64,000 nt of DNA from Flaviaestuariibacter sp. (GTDB lineage Bacteria > Bacteroidota > Bacteroidia > Chitinophagales > Chitinophagaceae), in the NCBI GenBank assembly GCA_025963645.1, contig JAOQAI010000017.1:1-64000 (forward strand). The letters are read 5' to 3'. This document shows positions 16,937 through 26,586 of this stretch, piece after piece (the first letter of the stretch is position 1; each line of letters starts with the position of its first letter). Both the position numbers and the translations under genes were made by a program. The notes under the pieces were generated by a model. The model worked only from the letters and a program-made list of their open reading frames with translations. It was not told the DNA's origin and did no database searches.

Positions 16937-18472
16937 ATGGCTCCTTCTTATAAATCCCGTTTATGGCTGCTCATTTTCATTGCTACGGTGGTGCGCTGCA
17001 TCTTAGCGGCAACTACCGAGCTGGGCAACGATGAAGTGTATTACTGGACCTATGCGCAGGACCTGCAGTGGAATTATTTCGATCATCCACCGATGGTAGC
17101 GATCTGGATAAAAGCTTTCACCGCCAATCTTAGTTTGGAGGCTTACGAGCTGTTTGTGAGGTTGGGAAGCATTGTAAGCGCGGCGATCTGTACATGGCTT
17201 ATTTACGGTAGCACTGCCCGCATTCATAACGAGCGAGCCGGTTGGTTTGCCGCATGTCTTTACACTACCTCACTTTATAGCAGCATCATTGCGGGGCTTT
17301 TTATCCTGCCCGATTCGCCGCAGATGCTTTTCTGGTGTGCCGCTTTATACTTGCTGGTACGCCTTACGGAAACACCAAGGAGCTGGTGGCTGTGGATCGG
17401 CTTTGGAGCAGCAGCCGGCTTGTGCATTATGAGCAAGGTGCATGGCGGGTTTCTATGGATCGGGCTGGGGATGTACCTGCTTTTTAAAAGGCGGGAATGG
17501 CTAAAGCTGCCGCAGATCTATGCAGCCGCACTGCTCACGGCTGTCATCATTTCTCCCATCCTGCTGTGGAATATGGCCAATGATTTTGTGACCTATCGCT
17601 TTCATAGCGAGCGGGTGGAGGTAAAGGGATTTTCCATTGACATGGCTTCTTTTGGTCGCGAAGTGTTTGGCCAGGTGTTATACAATAATCCTTTCAATAT
17701 AGCGGTGCTGGTAGCGGCACTGGTAGCATGGAAGCGTAAAGCGATAGAGCGTACAGCATCCCTTACCTTGTTTGCTTTTATTGGTGTGCCGATGATTCTC
17801 TTGCTGATTGGCGTGTCACTTTTCCGTACCACTTTTCCGCACTGGAGCGGCCCGGGTCATGTGGCGCTGCTGCCGTTGATGGGCGTTTACTTGGCCCAAC
17901 TCTCTTCGGTTGGTATGCCTTTGCTGCTTAGGGGTGCTTTCATCACTATTCTATTGGTAGCTGCGCTGGGATTAGGGCTTACGCATTTTTATCCCGGTAC
18001 ATTGGGTAGCAAGAAGGCAGAGAAACTTGGTCATGGCGATTTCACATTAGACCTGAACGGTTGGACAGCCGCAGGTAAAGCGTTCAGGGAGCTGTATGCA
18101 AAGGAAGTAGCTAGCGGCGCGGCTCCAAAAGGTGCACCGGTAGTGGCACACAAATGGTTTCCTGCCGCGCATCTGGATTATTATTTCTGCCGGCCAAATG
18201 CTATTCCGCTGATAGGACTCGGCACGGCTACCGATCTGCACCATTATCTCTGGCTCAATCATTTTCGGTCGCCCAAAGCCGTTATAGAGAAGGCGTATGC
18301 GATTGTACCGTCAAATGCCGCTTTTGATGTAAGGGCAGCGTTTGGTGGATATTATAATGGTATTGATTCCATAGCGACTATTAGGAATTACAGAAGCGGG
18401 AAAGCAACCAGGCAGTTTATCATATATCGTCTGCAAGACTGGAAAGGGGTGCCCGTTCCGATGCAGCACTAA
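16937..18472 (+). CDS. GT39-like glycosyltransferase (ArnT/PMT type)
   Basis: The protein is a 511-residue polytopic membrane enzyme. The first periplasmic loop carries the acidic motif GNDEVYYWTYAQDLQWNYFD with the DE pair and the HPPM motif typical of GT39/GT83 enzymes. About ten further hydrophobic segments and a soluble C-terminal domain follow. Such enzymes transfer a sugar from a polyprenyl-phosphate donor to lipid or protein at the outer face of the inner membrane. I chose the ATG at 16937, 8 nt after TATCTTTC (16921-16928). The GtrA remnant just downstream fits, since GtrA-like flippase genes often accompany such transferases. Confidence 0.88.
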   Translation: MAPSYKSRLWLLIFIATVVRCILAATTELGNDEVYYWTYAQDLQWNYFDHPPMVAIWIKAFTANLSLEAYELFVRLGSIVSAAICTWLIYGSTARIHNERAGWFAACLYTTSLYSSIIAGLFILPDSPQMLFWCAALYLLVRLTETPRSWWLWIGFGAAAGLCIMSKVHGGFLWIGLGMYLLFKRREWLKLPQIYAAALLTAVIISPILLWNMANDFVTYRFHSERVEVKGFSIDMASFGREVFGQVLYNNPFNIAVLVAALVAWKRKAIERTASLTLFAFIGVPMILLLIGVSLFRTTFPHWSGPGHVALLPLMGVYLAQLSSVGMPLLLRGAFITILLVAALGLGLTHFYPGTLGSKKAEKLGHGDFTLDLNGWTAAGKAFRELYAKEVASGAAPKGAPVVAHKWFPAAHLDYYFCRPNAIPLIGLGTATDLHHYLWLNHFRSPKAVIEKAYAIVPSNAAFDVRAAFGGYYNGIDSIATIRNYRSGKATRQFIIYRLQDWKGVPVPMQH

Positions 18473-18482
18473 TAGCGGAAAG

Positions 18483-18710
18483 TTAAGAAGGCATGGGCCG
18501 CGTAATTTCAAATAAACACGGGAATATAGCAACGATCTTGCCCAGGTAGAAGGTGATCTTGCGCAGGGATAATAGATAAATAAGTGTTGTATTCAGCCCA
18601 ATAAGCGCTACAACCGTAAAATTAAAGAGCTGCCCGGCACATCTTCATTGTTTTCCAAGACTGCCAACCATTCCAAATTTTACAATTCGATAAATATCCA
18701 GGTTGACCAT
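18483..18710 (-). pseudogene. GtrA-like membrane protein remnant with internal stop
   Basis: The minus strand from the ATG at 18710 reads IYRIVKFGMVGSLGKQ, a TGA stop (codon 22), and then in the same frame LFNFTVVALIGLNTTLIYLL and ITFYLGKIVAIFP, ending at 18483. The first block resembles the start and the second the later half of a GtrA-family four-helix protein. The 76 codons are well short of the usual 120-150, so the gene has lost its middle and gained a stop. GtrA proteins are implicated in flipping polyprenyl-linked sugars. This fills most of the otherwise empty 18473-18863 region. Confidence 0.45.
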
Positions 18711-18863
18711 CTACTGCTTCTAATTAAAACTGTGCAAACGCTTATTTTTTCAATTCTGCATACATATTACGGCTACTCAACTATATTTTTTGCTTTTACA
18801 ACGATTCCGGATTGATTACAAGAATTTTTACCTAACTTGGAGCAACCAATAAACCTCCAATCC

Positions 18864-18983
18864 ATGAAACTGCTTGCTGTAAACTCACTGGAATCGATGA
18901 TGTTGATCATGTTCGTTTGTAACCTGGCGCTGTTCTTTGTTCTATTTTCCATACACAGGAAAAAGCAGGTTGCCACTAATTAA
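18864..18983 (+). CDS. Small single-pass membrane protein (39 residues)
   Basis: A short frame, ATG to TAA, encodes MKLLAVNSLESMMLIMFVCN followed by LALFFVLFSIHRKKQVATN. It has a single hydrophobic helix with a basic C-terminal end, consistent with an N-out/C-in anchor. Upstream is a reasonable Bacteroidota promoter (TTG, 18 nt, TAACTTGG) ending about 23 nt before the ATG. An immediate intrinsic terminator follows. Promoter, frame and terminator together argue that this is a real stand-alone gene. The function is unknown. Confidence 0.6.
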   Translation: MKLLAVNSLESMMLIMFVCNLALFFVLFSIHRKKQVATN

Positions 18984-18993
18984 TTAGGATAAC

Positions 18994-19021
18994 AAAAAGG
19001 GCGCTTACCAGCGCCCTTTTT

Positions 19022-19023
<2 letters not shown>
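18994..19023. terminator. Bidirectional terminator hairpin
   Basis: A perfect stem GGGCGC / GCGCCC with a 6-nt loop is flanked by A5 and T7. It lies between the small membrane protein gene and the convergent ABC-F gene. Confidence 0.85.
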
Positions 19024-20788
<1,765 letters not shown>

Positions 20789-20854
20789 TTAAGAAAAAGT
20801 AGTATTTGAATGCTGTTTTATGGAATGTCATTCGCAATAGCTCTATATTTAAGT

Positions 20855-21172
20855 ATGAAGAAAATAATACCTTTTGCTGCAGCTTTGATTTTGATTGCCT
20901 GCAATAATGTTACTTCAAATACAGATAAGGAAATATTAGACAGCTTTAATACTGTTGATACCCGTTTGCAGGATACAACGCCTATTCAAATAGACTCTTC
21001 CAATACCGGAGTTGGGGCAATCACCTCTGTACCATCGTCTAATAAAGACACTATTGCATCTTATCCGTCTAAATCTGTAGAGAAATGGAGGAAAAAGACA
21101 GCAGCCAGACCAAAGGCTAAAATCGACAGCACTGCCATCCGCGAAGCCAACAAACTTCCCTTAGATCAGTAA
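20855..21172 (+). CDS. Small lipoprotein of unknown function
   Basis: The 105-residue product has a clear lipoprotein signal (MKKIIPFAAALILIAC, Cys 16). A low-complexity Ser/Thr/Asp-rich spacer and a basic segment (EKWRKKTAARPKAKIDSTAI) follow. No domain is recognised. The ATG at 20855 is preferred to an upstream in-frame codon at 20810, because the signal peptide then starts correctly. It is convergent with the PAP2 gene. Confidence 0.75.
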   Translation: MKKIIPFAAALILIACNNVTSNTDKEILDSFNTVDTRLQDTTPIQIDSSNTGVGAITSVPSSNKDTIASYPSKSVEKWRKKTAARPKAKIDSTAIREANKLPLDQ

Positions 21173-21190
21173 GCGCCATACTTTAAATGA

Positions 21191-21931
21191 TTAAGTGGGT
21201 TTGTTATCAAGCTCCGGGGGCTGCTGCACAATCGGATCCAGCACTTTTTTACCCCGCTTTTCTATTTGCCGTATCACTTTCAGGGAAAGAACCAGCCATA
21301 AAAAGCCCATCGCAAAGCCTGCAATCACATCGCTGTAGAAATGGCGGCGCAGATAAAGCCGGCTTAGCCCAATCAGTAGTATCCACAGGATGAGCAAAGC
21401 GATAACGACCCCACGGGCGGTCTTGTTTTTTACGGAATGCCAGGCGATATAAGCCAGCAATCCATAAAAGGTCACACTCATTAGGGCATGCCCGCTGGGA
21501 AAAGAAAAGTTTTCCGCCGCCTCCAGCAGTTGTCCTTCGGGCCGGTCTCTGGCAAATACCCGCTTCAACCCGAACATCAGCAGCATGCTACTGATCACTA
21601 TGGTAGGAATTTTAATGGAATACCACCGGTGCTTTTTTATAAAAAGATAATAAGCAATCAATAGTAAGTTGGCAGGAACCAAAAACTCGTGCTTGCCAAA
21701 GAAGGTGATAAAGTTCATGATACTGGTGTTCGTATCATTGATGTAGGGCTTCAGCACATCGAACACCCTATTGTCCATGTCTTCGTTGCGCAGCAGGAAG
21801 ACCGTGCGGGTCATAAAGATAAACGCGTATAGCGAGAGGAAGAACACACCGAAGATCACTACCATCTCCACCGATAGTAATGCAACGCCCGCCCAAAACC
21901 TCTTTACGCCTTTCGATAACCGCCTGAACAT
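21191..21931 (-). CDS. PAP2-family membrane phosphatase
   Basis: This polytopic protein carries the complete three-part PAP2 signature. Motif 1 is LKRVFARDRP, motif 2 is FSFPSGHALMS and motif 3 is SRLYLRRHFYSDVIAG, with the catalytic histidines in motifs 2 and 3. Members dephosphorylate undecaprenyl pyrophosphate, phosphatidic acid or phosphatidylglycerophosphate at the outer face of the inner membrane. The ATG at 21931 (MFRRLSKGVKRFWAG) is the likely start; a TTG nine codons upstream is less likely. The C-terminus is polar (LDPIVQQPPELDNKPT). Confidence 0.9.
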   Translation of the reverse strand: MFRRLSKGVKRFWAGVALLSVEMVVIFGVFFLSLYAFIFMTRTVFLLRNEDMDNRVFDVLKPYINDTNTSIMNFITFFGKHEFLVPANLLLIAYYLFIKKHRWYSIKIPTIVISSMLLMFGLKRVFARDRPEGQLLEAAENFSFPSGHALMSVTFYGLLAYIAWHSVKNKTARGVVIALLILWILLIGLSRLYLRRHFYSDVIAGFAMGFLWLVLSLKVIRQIEKRGKKVLDPIVQQPPELDNKPT

Positions 21932-22103
21932 AGATAATATACCACAAACAATGTGCAAACAAAGTGTTCGCAGTAAAACTAAGGAATTGCCTATGCAGTT
22001 GCAAGATTCCTTTCAATCTTTTTCAGCCATAATCAAGCCACCGTATTTACGAAGCCGGCACTGGCATTTGAAAAAGGCTTCCTAGTTCACACCCCTTAAA
22101 AAA

Positions 22104-22134
22104 ACCGTATAATTACTACTGTATAAATACAGTA
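22104..22134. promoter_or_regulatory. ACCGTATAATTAC motif abutting an 18-bp inverted repeat TACTGTAT-AA-ATACAGTA
   Basis: The inverted repeat 22117-22134 has 8-bp perfect arms around AA and directly follows the 13-mer ACCGTATAATTAC (22104-22116). Other CCGTAT occurrences lie at about 22042 and 22141. The cluster lies 150-250 bp upstream of the hypothetical gene at 22287, and a dimeric regulator could bind it. Confidence 0.4.
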
Positions 22135-22286
22135 AAAAACTACCGTATTTCCTCTCTTGTTTCGCCTTTATCAATAAGCTACCTTGCCTTCGCAAACAGC
22201 ACCTTGTTTAGGTATAGCTGTTGGCAGCATCGTCTGATTTTTTGAAATTTACTCCGTGCCTGCTATGTTGCTTTAAATCTGGTTAT

Positions 22287-22625
22287 ATGGCACAGCCATC
22301 AATGCTAACAGATCCCTATGGCCTGCGGATAGAAATAACGGATAGCCTTTGTGGCATGCCCGCCGAAGCAGCGCAGAACCTGGGCATTTATAACGATTAC
22401 CGGATGGTTATTGAACGGCCTGCCTTTATTATAGACCTTACAGTAGCAGAACTGCCTACCCGCTATTATTGCCGCTCCATCGGTTGGGGTACCAAGTTGC
22501 TTATTAGAGTAGAGAAAGTAGAAGCCCGATGGCTGGCTAATCATTGCACCAAAAACCCTTCTGATATTTATCTTAATAATTTAGCGTCGCAGGGCAGCAT
22601 TCTTTCTCCTTATGTAGATGACTAA
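22287..22625 (+). CDS. Hypothetical protein, 112 residues
   Basis: I do not recognise this protein. The ATG at 22287 gives MAQPSMLTDPYGLRIEITDS. There is no signal peptide or membrane helix, and the content is mixed alpha/beta with two cysteines, in TDSLCGMPAE and YYCRSIGW. It overlaps the 3' end of the convergent NarL-type regulator gene by 4 bp. An upstream in-frame codon at 22221 adds a Cys-rich segment without support. The operator-like cluster at 22104-22134 lies in its upstream region. Confidence 0.55.
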   Translation: MAQPSMLTDPYGLRIEITDSLCGMPAEAAQNLGIYNDYRMVIERPAFIIDLTVAELPTRYYCRSIGWGTKLLIRVEKVEARWLANHCTKNPSDIYLNNLASQGSILSPYVDD

Positions 22626-23293
22626 GGCCTATATATGGAATTCTTAATCGCATATATAACCAGGCCTGCCACATTCCGGGCGCCAATTTTATTTAACAGC
22701 TCTTGCCGGTAGCTTTCTACAGTGCGGGGAGATAGCTGAAGGCGTACTGCAATTTCCTTGCTTGAATATTCACGGCAGATTAATGAAATAATGAGCAGTT
22801 CCTGTTCAGATAATTCAGAATCCATTTTCCTTTTAAAAGGGTTGTAATTGCTTTCACCAAAGAGCCCGATGAGCTTTTTGGAAGTATGTTTACAGAAATA
22901 AATTTTTCCGTTGTGAACTGAATTGATGGCATCCACAATTTCTTCTTTGTGTGCATTTTTCAGGAGGTATCCTTTGGCGCCCGCCTCCATCATATCCACT
23001 ATCAGGTTTTCTTCGTCAAACATAGATAGCGCTATCACACCAATAGTAGGAAAGCGCCTTTGCAATAGCTTTGTTGCTGTAACGCCATCCATAACAGGCA
23101 TGCGTATATCTGTTATCACCACATCCGGCTGTAAGGAGGCGGTTCGTTCCAGCAGCTCCTCGCCATTAGCGGCTTCGCCTACCAGCTCTATTCCTTTTTG
23201 CTTTTTTAACATGACCCGGAAGCCGTCGCGAAAGATCTCATGATCATCCGCAATAACAACTCTTAAGGGCATAATATGGGGTTCGTGTATCAT
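22622..23293 (-). CDS. NarL/FixJ-type response regulator (REC-LuxR)
   Basis: The 223-residue protein has a receiver domain with the acidic pair IADDHE, phospho-acceptor Asp 62 (VVITDIRMPVMDG) and the Lys of YLLKNAH. Its C-terminal LuxR helix-turn-helix reads LSEQELLIISLICREYSSKE then IAVRLQLSPRTVESYRQELL. The ATG at 23293 overlaps the kinase stop as ATGA, implying translational coupling; an alternative ATG lies 7 codons in. It is the last gene of a four-gene overlapping operon and is the output of that sensory system. Confidence 0.93.
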   Translation of the reverse strand: MIHEPHIMPLRVVIADDHEIFRDGFRVMLKKQKGIELVGEAANGEELLERTASLQPDVVITDIRMPVMDGVTATKLLQRRFPTIGVIALSMFDEENLIVDMMEAGAKGYLLKNAHKEEIVDAINSVHNGKIYFCKHTSKKLIGLFGESNYNPFKRKMDSELSEQELLIISLICREYSSKEIAVRLQLSPRTVESYRQELLNKIGARNVAGLVIYAIKNSIYRP

Positions 23294-24036
23294 ACAGGAA
23301 TTTGAAAAATATAAGAAGTGCCTTTCCCTTTTTTACTTTCAAGAAAAAGTTCGCCGTTCATGATCTCGACACGGCTTTTAAGGCTTTTAAGGCCAATGCC
23401 ATCGTCGGCAGAAAGTTTTTTTTCATAATCGAAGCCGGTGCCATTATCGGATGTGGAAAGCACAATATTGTTTTTTTTCTGATGGATGGAAATATTTAAA
23501 ATGGTAGCCCCGGCATGCTTAACGGTATTATGAACCACCTCTTGCAAAATCCGGTATAAGTTAACTGTTTTCTGCTCGCTCAGGGAACCGATCGCTTCTG
23601 CCTGGTAACGGATCTCCAACTTGCTTTGATGGCTCATATAATCTACAAACTCCTTCACCGCACCTGTTAGTCCTTTACGCAGCAAGGTGTTCGGCATGAG
23701 GTCGAAAGTGATCTCCCGGATACGTTTTAGCAGCGCATCGAGGTGTTCGGTTGTTTTAATCATCTCCGTTTTATCCTCATCATCTGTAAGTTCGAAGCTG
23801 TTGATCCTCATTTTTACGGCCGCCAACACCGGCGCCAGTTCGTCGTGCAGATCGTGAGCCATGCGGGAACGTTCTTTCTCTAACGTGGTGATCTCGGCGA
23901 GAATGTTCTTTTTGTGCAGTTCCAGGTTACGCCGCTGCTGCCGGATGATGGACACCACGAAAAAAAAGATTATGACCCCCAGCACTACACTGGTGATCAG
24001 GACTGCAGCATAAATTCTCGTTTCCTGGGCATCCAT
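23290..24036 (-). CDS. HisKA_3-type sensor histidine kinase, single TM, no sensor domain
   Basis: The 248-residue kinase has one N-terminal membrane helix (YAAVLITSVVLGVIIFFFVV) and a short coiled coil. The HisKA_3 box is ERSRMAHDLHDELAPVLAAV with the phospho-accepting His of LHD at about residue 64. The HATPase domain shows LQEVVHNTVKHA (N box) and STSDNGTGFD and DGIGLKSLKSR (G boxes). Only about seven residues precede the helix, so it cannot sense by itself outside the membrane. Its start lies 40 nt inside the gene for a polytopic membrane protein, a probable sensing partner. Confidence 0.93.
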   Translation of the reverse strand: MDAQETRIYAAVLITSVVLGVIIFFFVVSIIRQQRRNLELHKKNILAEITTLEKERSRMAHDLHDELAPVLAAVKMRINSFELTDDEDKTEMIKTTEHLDALLKRIREITFDLMPNTLLRKGLTGAVKEFVDYMSHQSKLEIRYQAEAIGSLSEQKTVNLYRILQEVVHNTVKHAGATILNISIHQKKNNIVLSTSDNGTGFDYEKKLSADDGIGLKSLKSRVEIMNGELFLESKKGKGTSYIFQIPV

Positions 24037-24665
24037 AAAATGGCAAGTGCAAAAATGAGGTTGGTAAAAATGTTGATGTAAATTGATATCTCATAAATCC
24101 GGTTGCCGAACTCCTTGCTGGCTGTTAAACCATACAACCAAAAAATTTCTACTAAAACTTTAAAGGTGAAGTAAAAGATAAACCCGGAACAAATTAAAAA
24201 ACACGAATTCTTAAGCAGGCTTTTTTGCTCCGTTATAATCAGCTTATTAACCATTTGAATGGCCATCAATACAACTATAAAAGAGTAGCAAATACGGAAG
24301 TACGATAAAAATTGATGGATAGAGGAATAGAGGAGGCTCTCCCATAGCCATAGCAGGATAAAAGAAAGGCTGATTATTAGGTATGGAAAATTTTTACTAA
24401 ACAGGCGCCAATTTTTAAACTGCCATACAATCAGCAGCGCTTCAACAAAGACATAGATATTACTGCAGACAGCATTCGTACGGAAATATTTTATTGATAT
24501 ATCCGAGATTATTTCATTGGTAAAACCTACCCATATCAGGATGAGGAATGGGATATGTACCGGGTCTATTCTCGACTTTCGAAGAAGCCCAAAAACCACA
24601 GCTCCGATTATAGAATAGCTCGAAACATTCACCAAGGTAATTCCCATGCCAGTTGCATTAACCAT
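23997..24665 (-). CDS. Polytopic (about 7-TM) membrane protein, probable sensor partner of the kinase
   Basis: The 222-residue protein is almost entirely hydrophobic. Successive helices include SSYSIIGAVVFGLL, IPFLILIWVGFTNEII, NIYVFVEALLIVW, FPYLIISLSFILLWLW, YSFIVVLMAIQMV, CFLICSGFIFYFTFKVLVEI and INIFTNLIFALAILW. No family motif is recognised. It overlaps the histidine kinase gene by 40 nt and the upstream gene by 8 nt. Strict coupling with a kinase that lacks any extracytoplasmic domain suggests it is the membrane sensor or a transport-like receptor (inference). Confidence 0.75.
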   Translation of the reverse strand: MVNATGMGITLVNVSSYSIIGAVVFGLLRKSRIDPVHIPFLILIWVGFTNEIISDISIKYFRTNAVCSNIYVFVEALLIVWQFKNWRLFSKNFPYLIISLSFILLWLWESLLYSSIHQFLSYFRICYSFIVVLMAIQMVNKLIITEQKSLLKNSCFLICSGFIFYFTFKVLVEIFWLYGLTASKEFGNRIYEISIYINIFTNLIFALAILWMPRKREFMLQS

Positions 24666-25005
24666 TTAGTGGCGATTCCGGAGGGCAATCGTTTGGACAT
24701 CTTTTAGCTTCCTCTGCAATCTCGCCTTCCTCGCCGGCAGCTTCTTTTGGCAGGATATCCCTGCCCTCTTTATCTACGCCCACTAAAATAGCATGCATCA
24801 AATTTTCATCATCCATGCCATAATAAATGCGGAAGCTTACACAGTGCTCCTGTGCCAAAATACGATCAACAGCGCTACGGTCAAAGGTTTCGGAAAGCGG
24901 AAGAATGTTTTTGCCTTTATAAGGATCGGATAAAATGCCGTCGCGCAATCTCCGGTAATGAGTGGTCATAGCGATTGCTTTGTCAAGGGTGATTTCGTGA
25001 GCCAT
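24658..25005 (-). CDS. Conserved-looking hypothetical soluble protein, first gene of the sensory operon
   Basis: The 115-residue protein begins MAHEITLDKAIAMTTHYRRL and includes QEHCVSFRIYYGMDDENLMH. An acidic tail then ends in CPNDCPPESP with two cysteines. I associate this type of small protein with Bacteroidota operons but know no function. It overlaps the multi-TM gene by 8 nt (AATGGTTAA). It could be a soluble ligand- or metal-binding component of the sensory system; that is speculation from context. Confidence 0.7.
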   Translation of the reverse strand: MAHEITLDKAIAMTTHYRRLRDGILSDPYKGKNILPLSETFDRSAVDRILAQEHCVSFRIYYGMDDENLMHAILVGVDKEGRDILPKEAAGEEGEIAEEAKRCPNDCPPESPLNG

Positions 25006-25062
25006 ACGTAAGTTGGTTTTGGTTGAATAATTAAAACTGCAAAGTGAGAAAAGAAAATGACA

Positions 25063-25090
25063 AAAACAATCGTATTAATACGATTGTTTT
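25063..25090. terminator. 28-bp perfect palindrome, probable bidirectional terminator
   Basis: AAAACAATCG-TATTAATA-CGATTGTTTT is fully self-complementary. It lies between the end of the mqnC-linked small gene (25113) and the start of the sensory operon (25005), and is flanked by T-rich sequence on the minus strand. Confidence 0.75.
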
Positions 25091-25112
25091 GGCGCGGAAG
25101 GCAATATGGAAT

Positions 25113-25319
25113 TTAAAATGGCATCGGCAGCTTTGCCACATAGAAGACCAAAAAGTTGAGGAGCAGGCTAAGACTGCATCCAAAAAGCGTGGAGTAAATC
25201 TTATCCCGCCGGTCTTGCTGTGTAAAAAGAGAAATGATAAGTCCAAAGATGCCGAGCACTAAACCTAATAGTACAAAGCCCCATCGTATCTCGAAAGTGG
25301 TGTCTCTTTTTTCTTCCAT
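25113..25319 (-). CDS. Small two-TM membrane protein downstream of mqnC
   Basis: The 68-residue product has two hydrophobic helices (IRWGFVLLGLVLGIFGLIIS and STLFGCSLSLLLNFLVFYVA) separated by a charged loop (TQQDRRDK). Its ATG is 1 nt after the mqnC stop, so it is co-translated with mqnC. No function is known; a hydrophobic partner of quinone metabolism is possible but unsupported. Confidence 0.7.
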   Translation of the reverse strand: MEEKRDTTFEIRWGFVLLGLVLGIFGLIISLFTQQDRRDKIYSTLFGCSLSLLLNFLVFYVAKLPMPF

Positions 25320-25320
25320 A

Positions 25321-26445
25321 TTAATAACTCACTACTTGCTCTTCGATCGTTTGCGGAATGGCGCGCCACTCGTATTGCTGGTTGCGCAACTGCGGTTCAA
25401 AACCAGCTTCCCGAATCGCATCTTGTATGGTTTTATAGGTAAAGCGGTGTGGTGCACCGGCAGCACTCACCACGTTCTCCTCGATCATGATAGATCCAAA
25501 ATCATTAGCCCCCGCGTGCAAACAAATTTGCGCGGTTTGCTTGCCTACCGTAAGCCAGGATGCCTGGATGTTCAGCACATTCGGCAGCATAATGCGGCTG
25601 ATCGCTATCATGCGAATATATTCCTCCGGGGTGGTCAGGTTATGTACGCCACGGATGCGGGTGAGCAGGGTATCTACGTCCTGAAAGGTCCACGGAATAA
25701 ACGCCAAAAAGCCCTTGGCATCGGCCGGTTTTTTTGCCTGCACGTCGCGGATCTTTACCAGGTGTTCAAAGCGTTCCTGCACGGTTTCCACATGACCAAA
25801 CATCATAGTGGCGGATGTGGTAATATTAAGCTTATGGGCTTCGTGCATGATGGCCAGCCATTCATCCGCTCCGCATTTTCCTTTAGAGATCAACCGCCTT
25901 ACCCTGTCCACTAAAATCTCAGCGCCGGCGCCGGGCAGTGAATCCATACCGGCTTCTTTCAAGGCTTTCAGCACCTCGTGGTGGCTTTTCTTCTCCAGCT
26001 TACAAATATGAGCGATCTCTGGTGGCCCGAGGGTATGCAGCTTAATATCCGGGAACTCCTCTTTTATCTGGCGAAAGGTATCGGCATAAAACTGTAAGCC
26101 CAATCCGGGGTGGTGGCCGCCTTGCAAAAGCAGTTGATCGCCACCATAGGTTACCGTTTCCCGGATCTTTTGCCGGTAGGTGTCCATATCGGTGATGTAT
26201 GCTTCAGGATGGCCGGGGATGCGGTAAAAGTTGCAGAACTTGCAATTGGCCACACACACATTGGTCGTGTTCACATTGCGGTCTATCTGCCAGGTGACCT
26301 TACCATGCGGCACTTGCTTTTTGCGCAGGGTGTCCGCTATCAGCATCAGCTCCGTTAATGGCGCTTGTTCAAACAGCAGCATGCCTTCTTCTACGGATAA
26401 GAATTCAAAAGCCAGGGCCTTGCTATACAATCCTTCCAGATTCAT
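25321..26445 (-). CDS. mqnC: Cyclic dehypoxanthinyl futalosine synthase (MqnC), radical SAM
   Basis: The 374-residue enzyme carries the radical SAM motif VCVANCKFCNFYR (CxxxCxxC), the following GGDQLLLQGGHHPGLGLQFY region, and the MqnC-type C-terminus (WLTVGKQTAQICLHAGANDF, GSIMIEENVV). MqnC converts dehypoxanthine futalosine to its cyclic form in the futalosine route to menaquinone, the respiratory quinone of Bacteroidota. The ATG at 26445 lies 5 nt after an exact -7 box TACTTTTG. A small membrane protein gene follows directly. Confidence 0.93.
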   Translation of the reverse strand: MNLEGLYSKALAFEFLSVEEGMLLFEQAPLTELMLIADTLRKKQVPHGKVTWQIDRNVNTTNVCVANCKFCNFYRIPGHPEAYITDMDTYRQKIRETVTYGGDQLLLQGGHHPGLGLQFYADTFRQIKEEFPDIKLHTLGPPEIAHICKLEKKSHHEVLKALKEAGMDSLPGAGAEILVDRVRRLISKGKCGADEWLAIMHEAHKLNITTSATMMFGHVETVQERFEHLVKIRDVQAKKPADAKGFLAFIPWTFQDVDTLLTRIRGVHNLTTPEEYIRMIAISRIMLPNVLNIQASWLTVGKQTAQICLHAGANDFGSIMIEENVVSAAGAPHRFTYKTIQDAIREAGFEPQLRNQQYEWRAIPQTIEEQVVSY

Positions 26446-26450
26446 AGCTG

Positions 26451-26458
26451 CAAAAGTA
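26451..26458 (-). promoter_or_regulatory. -7 box TACTTTTG, 5 nt before the mqnC ATG
   Basis: An exact TAnnTTTG match on the minus strand with a 5-nt gap to the start codon, predicting a leaderless mqnC transcript. Confidence 0.65.
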
Positions 26459-26586
26459 CTGCTTGATAACCCGGTAAAATGTGTTCTGTGATTCGCTGCT
26501 ATACGTGGAAGCCTATTTTAGTAAATGATTGGCGTTTGCAACATTCAGCGCTAAATTGTTGTCTTAGTAATCAATCATTCTTCTGC

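Noticed and set aside
25031-25262. Short frames on both strands overlapping the 68-residue membrane protein gene
   Set aside because: They run through the perfect palindrome terminator at 25063-25090 and overlap a gene whose ATG is coupled to mqnC.
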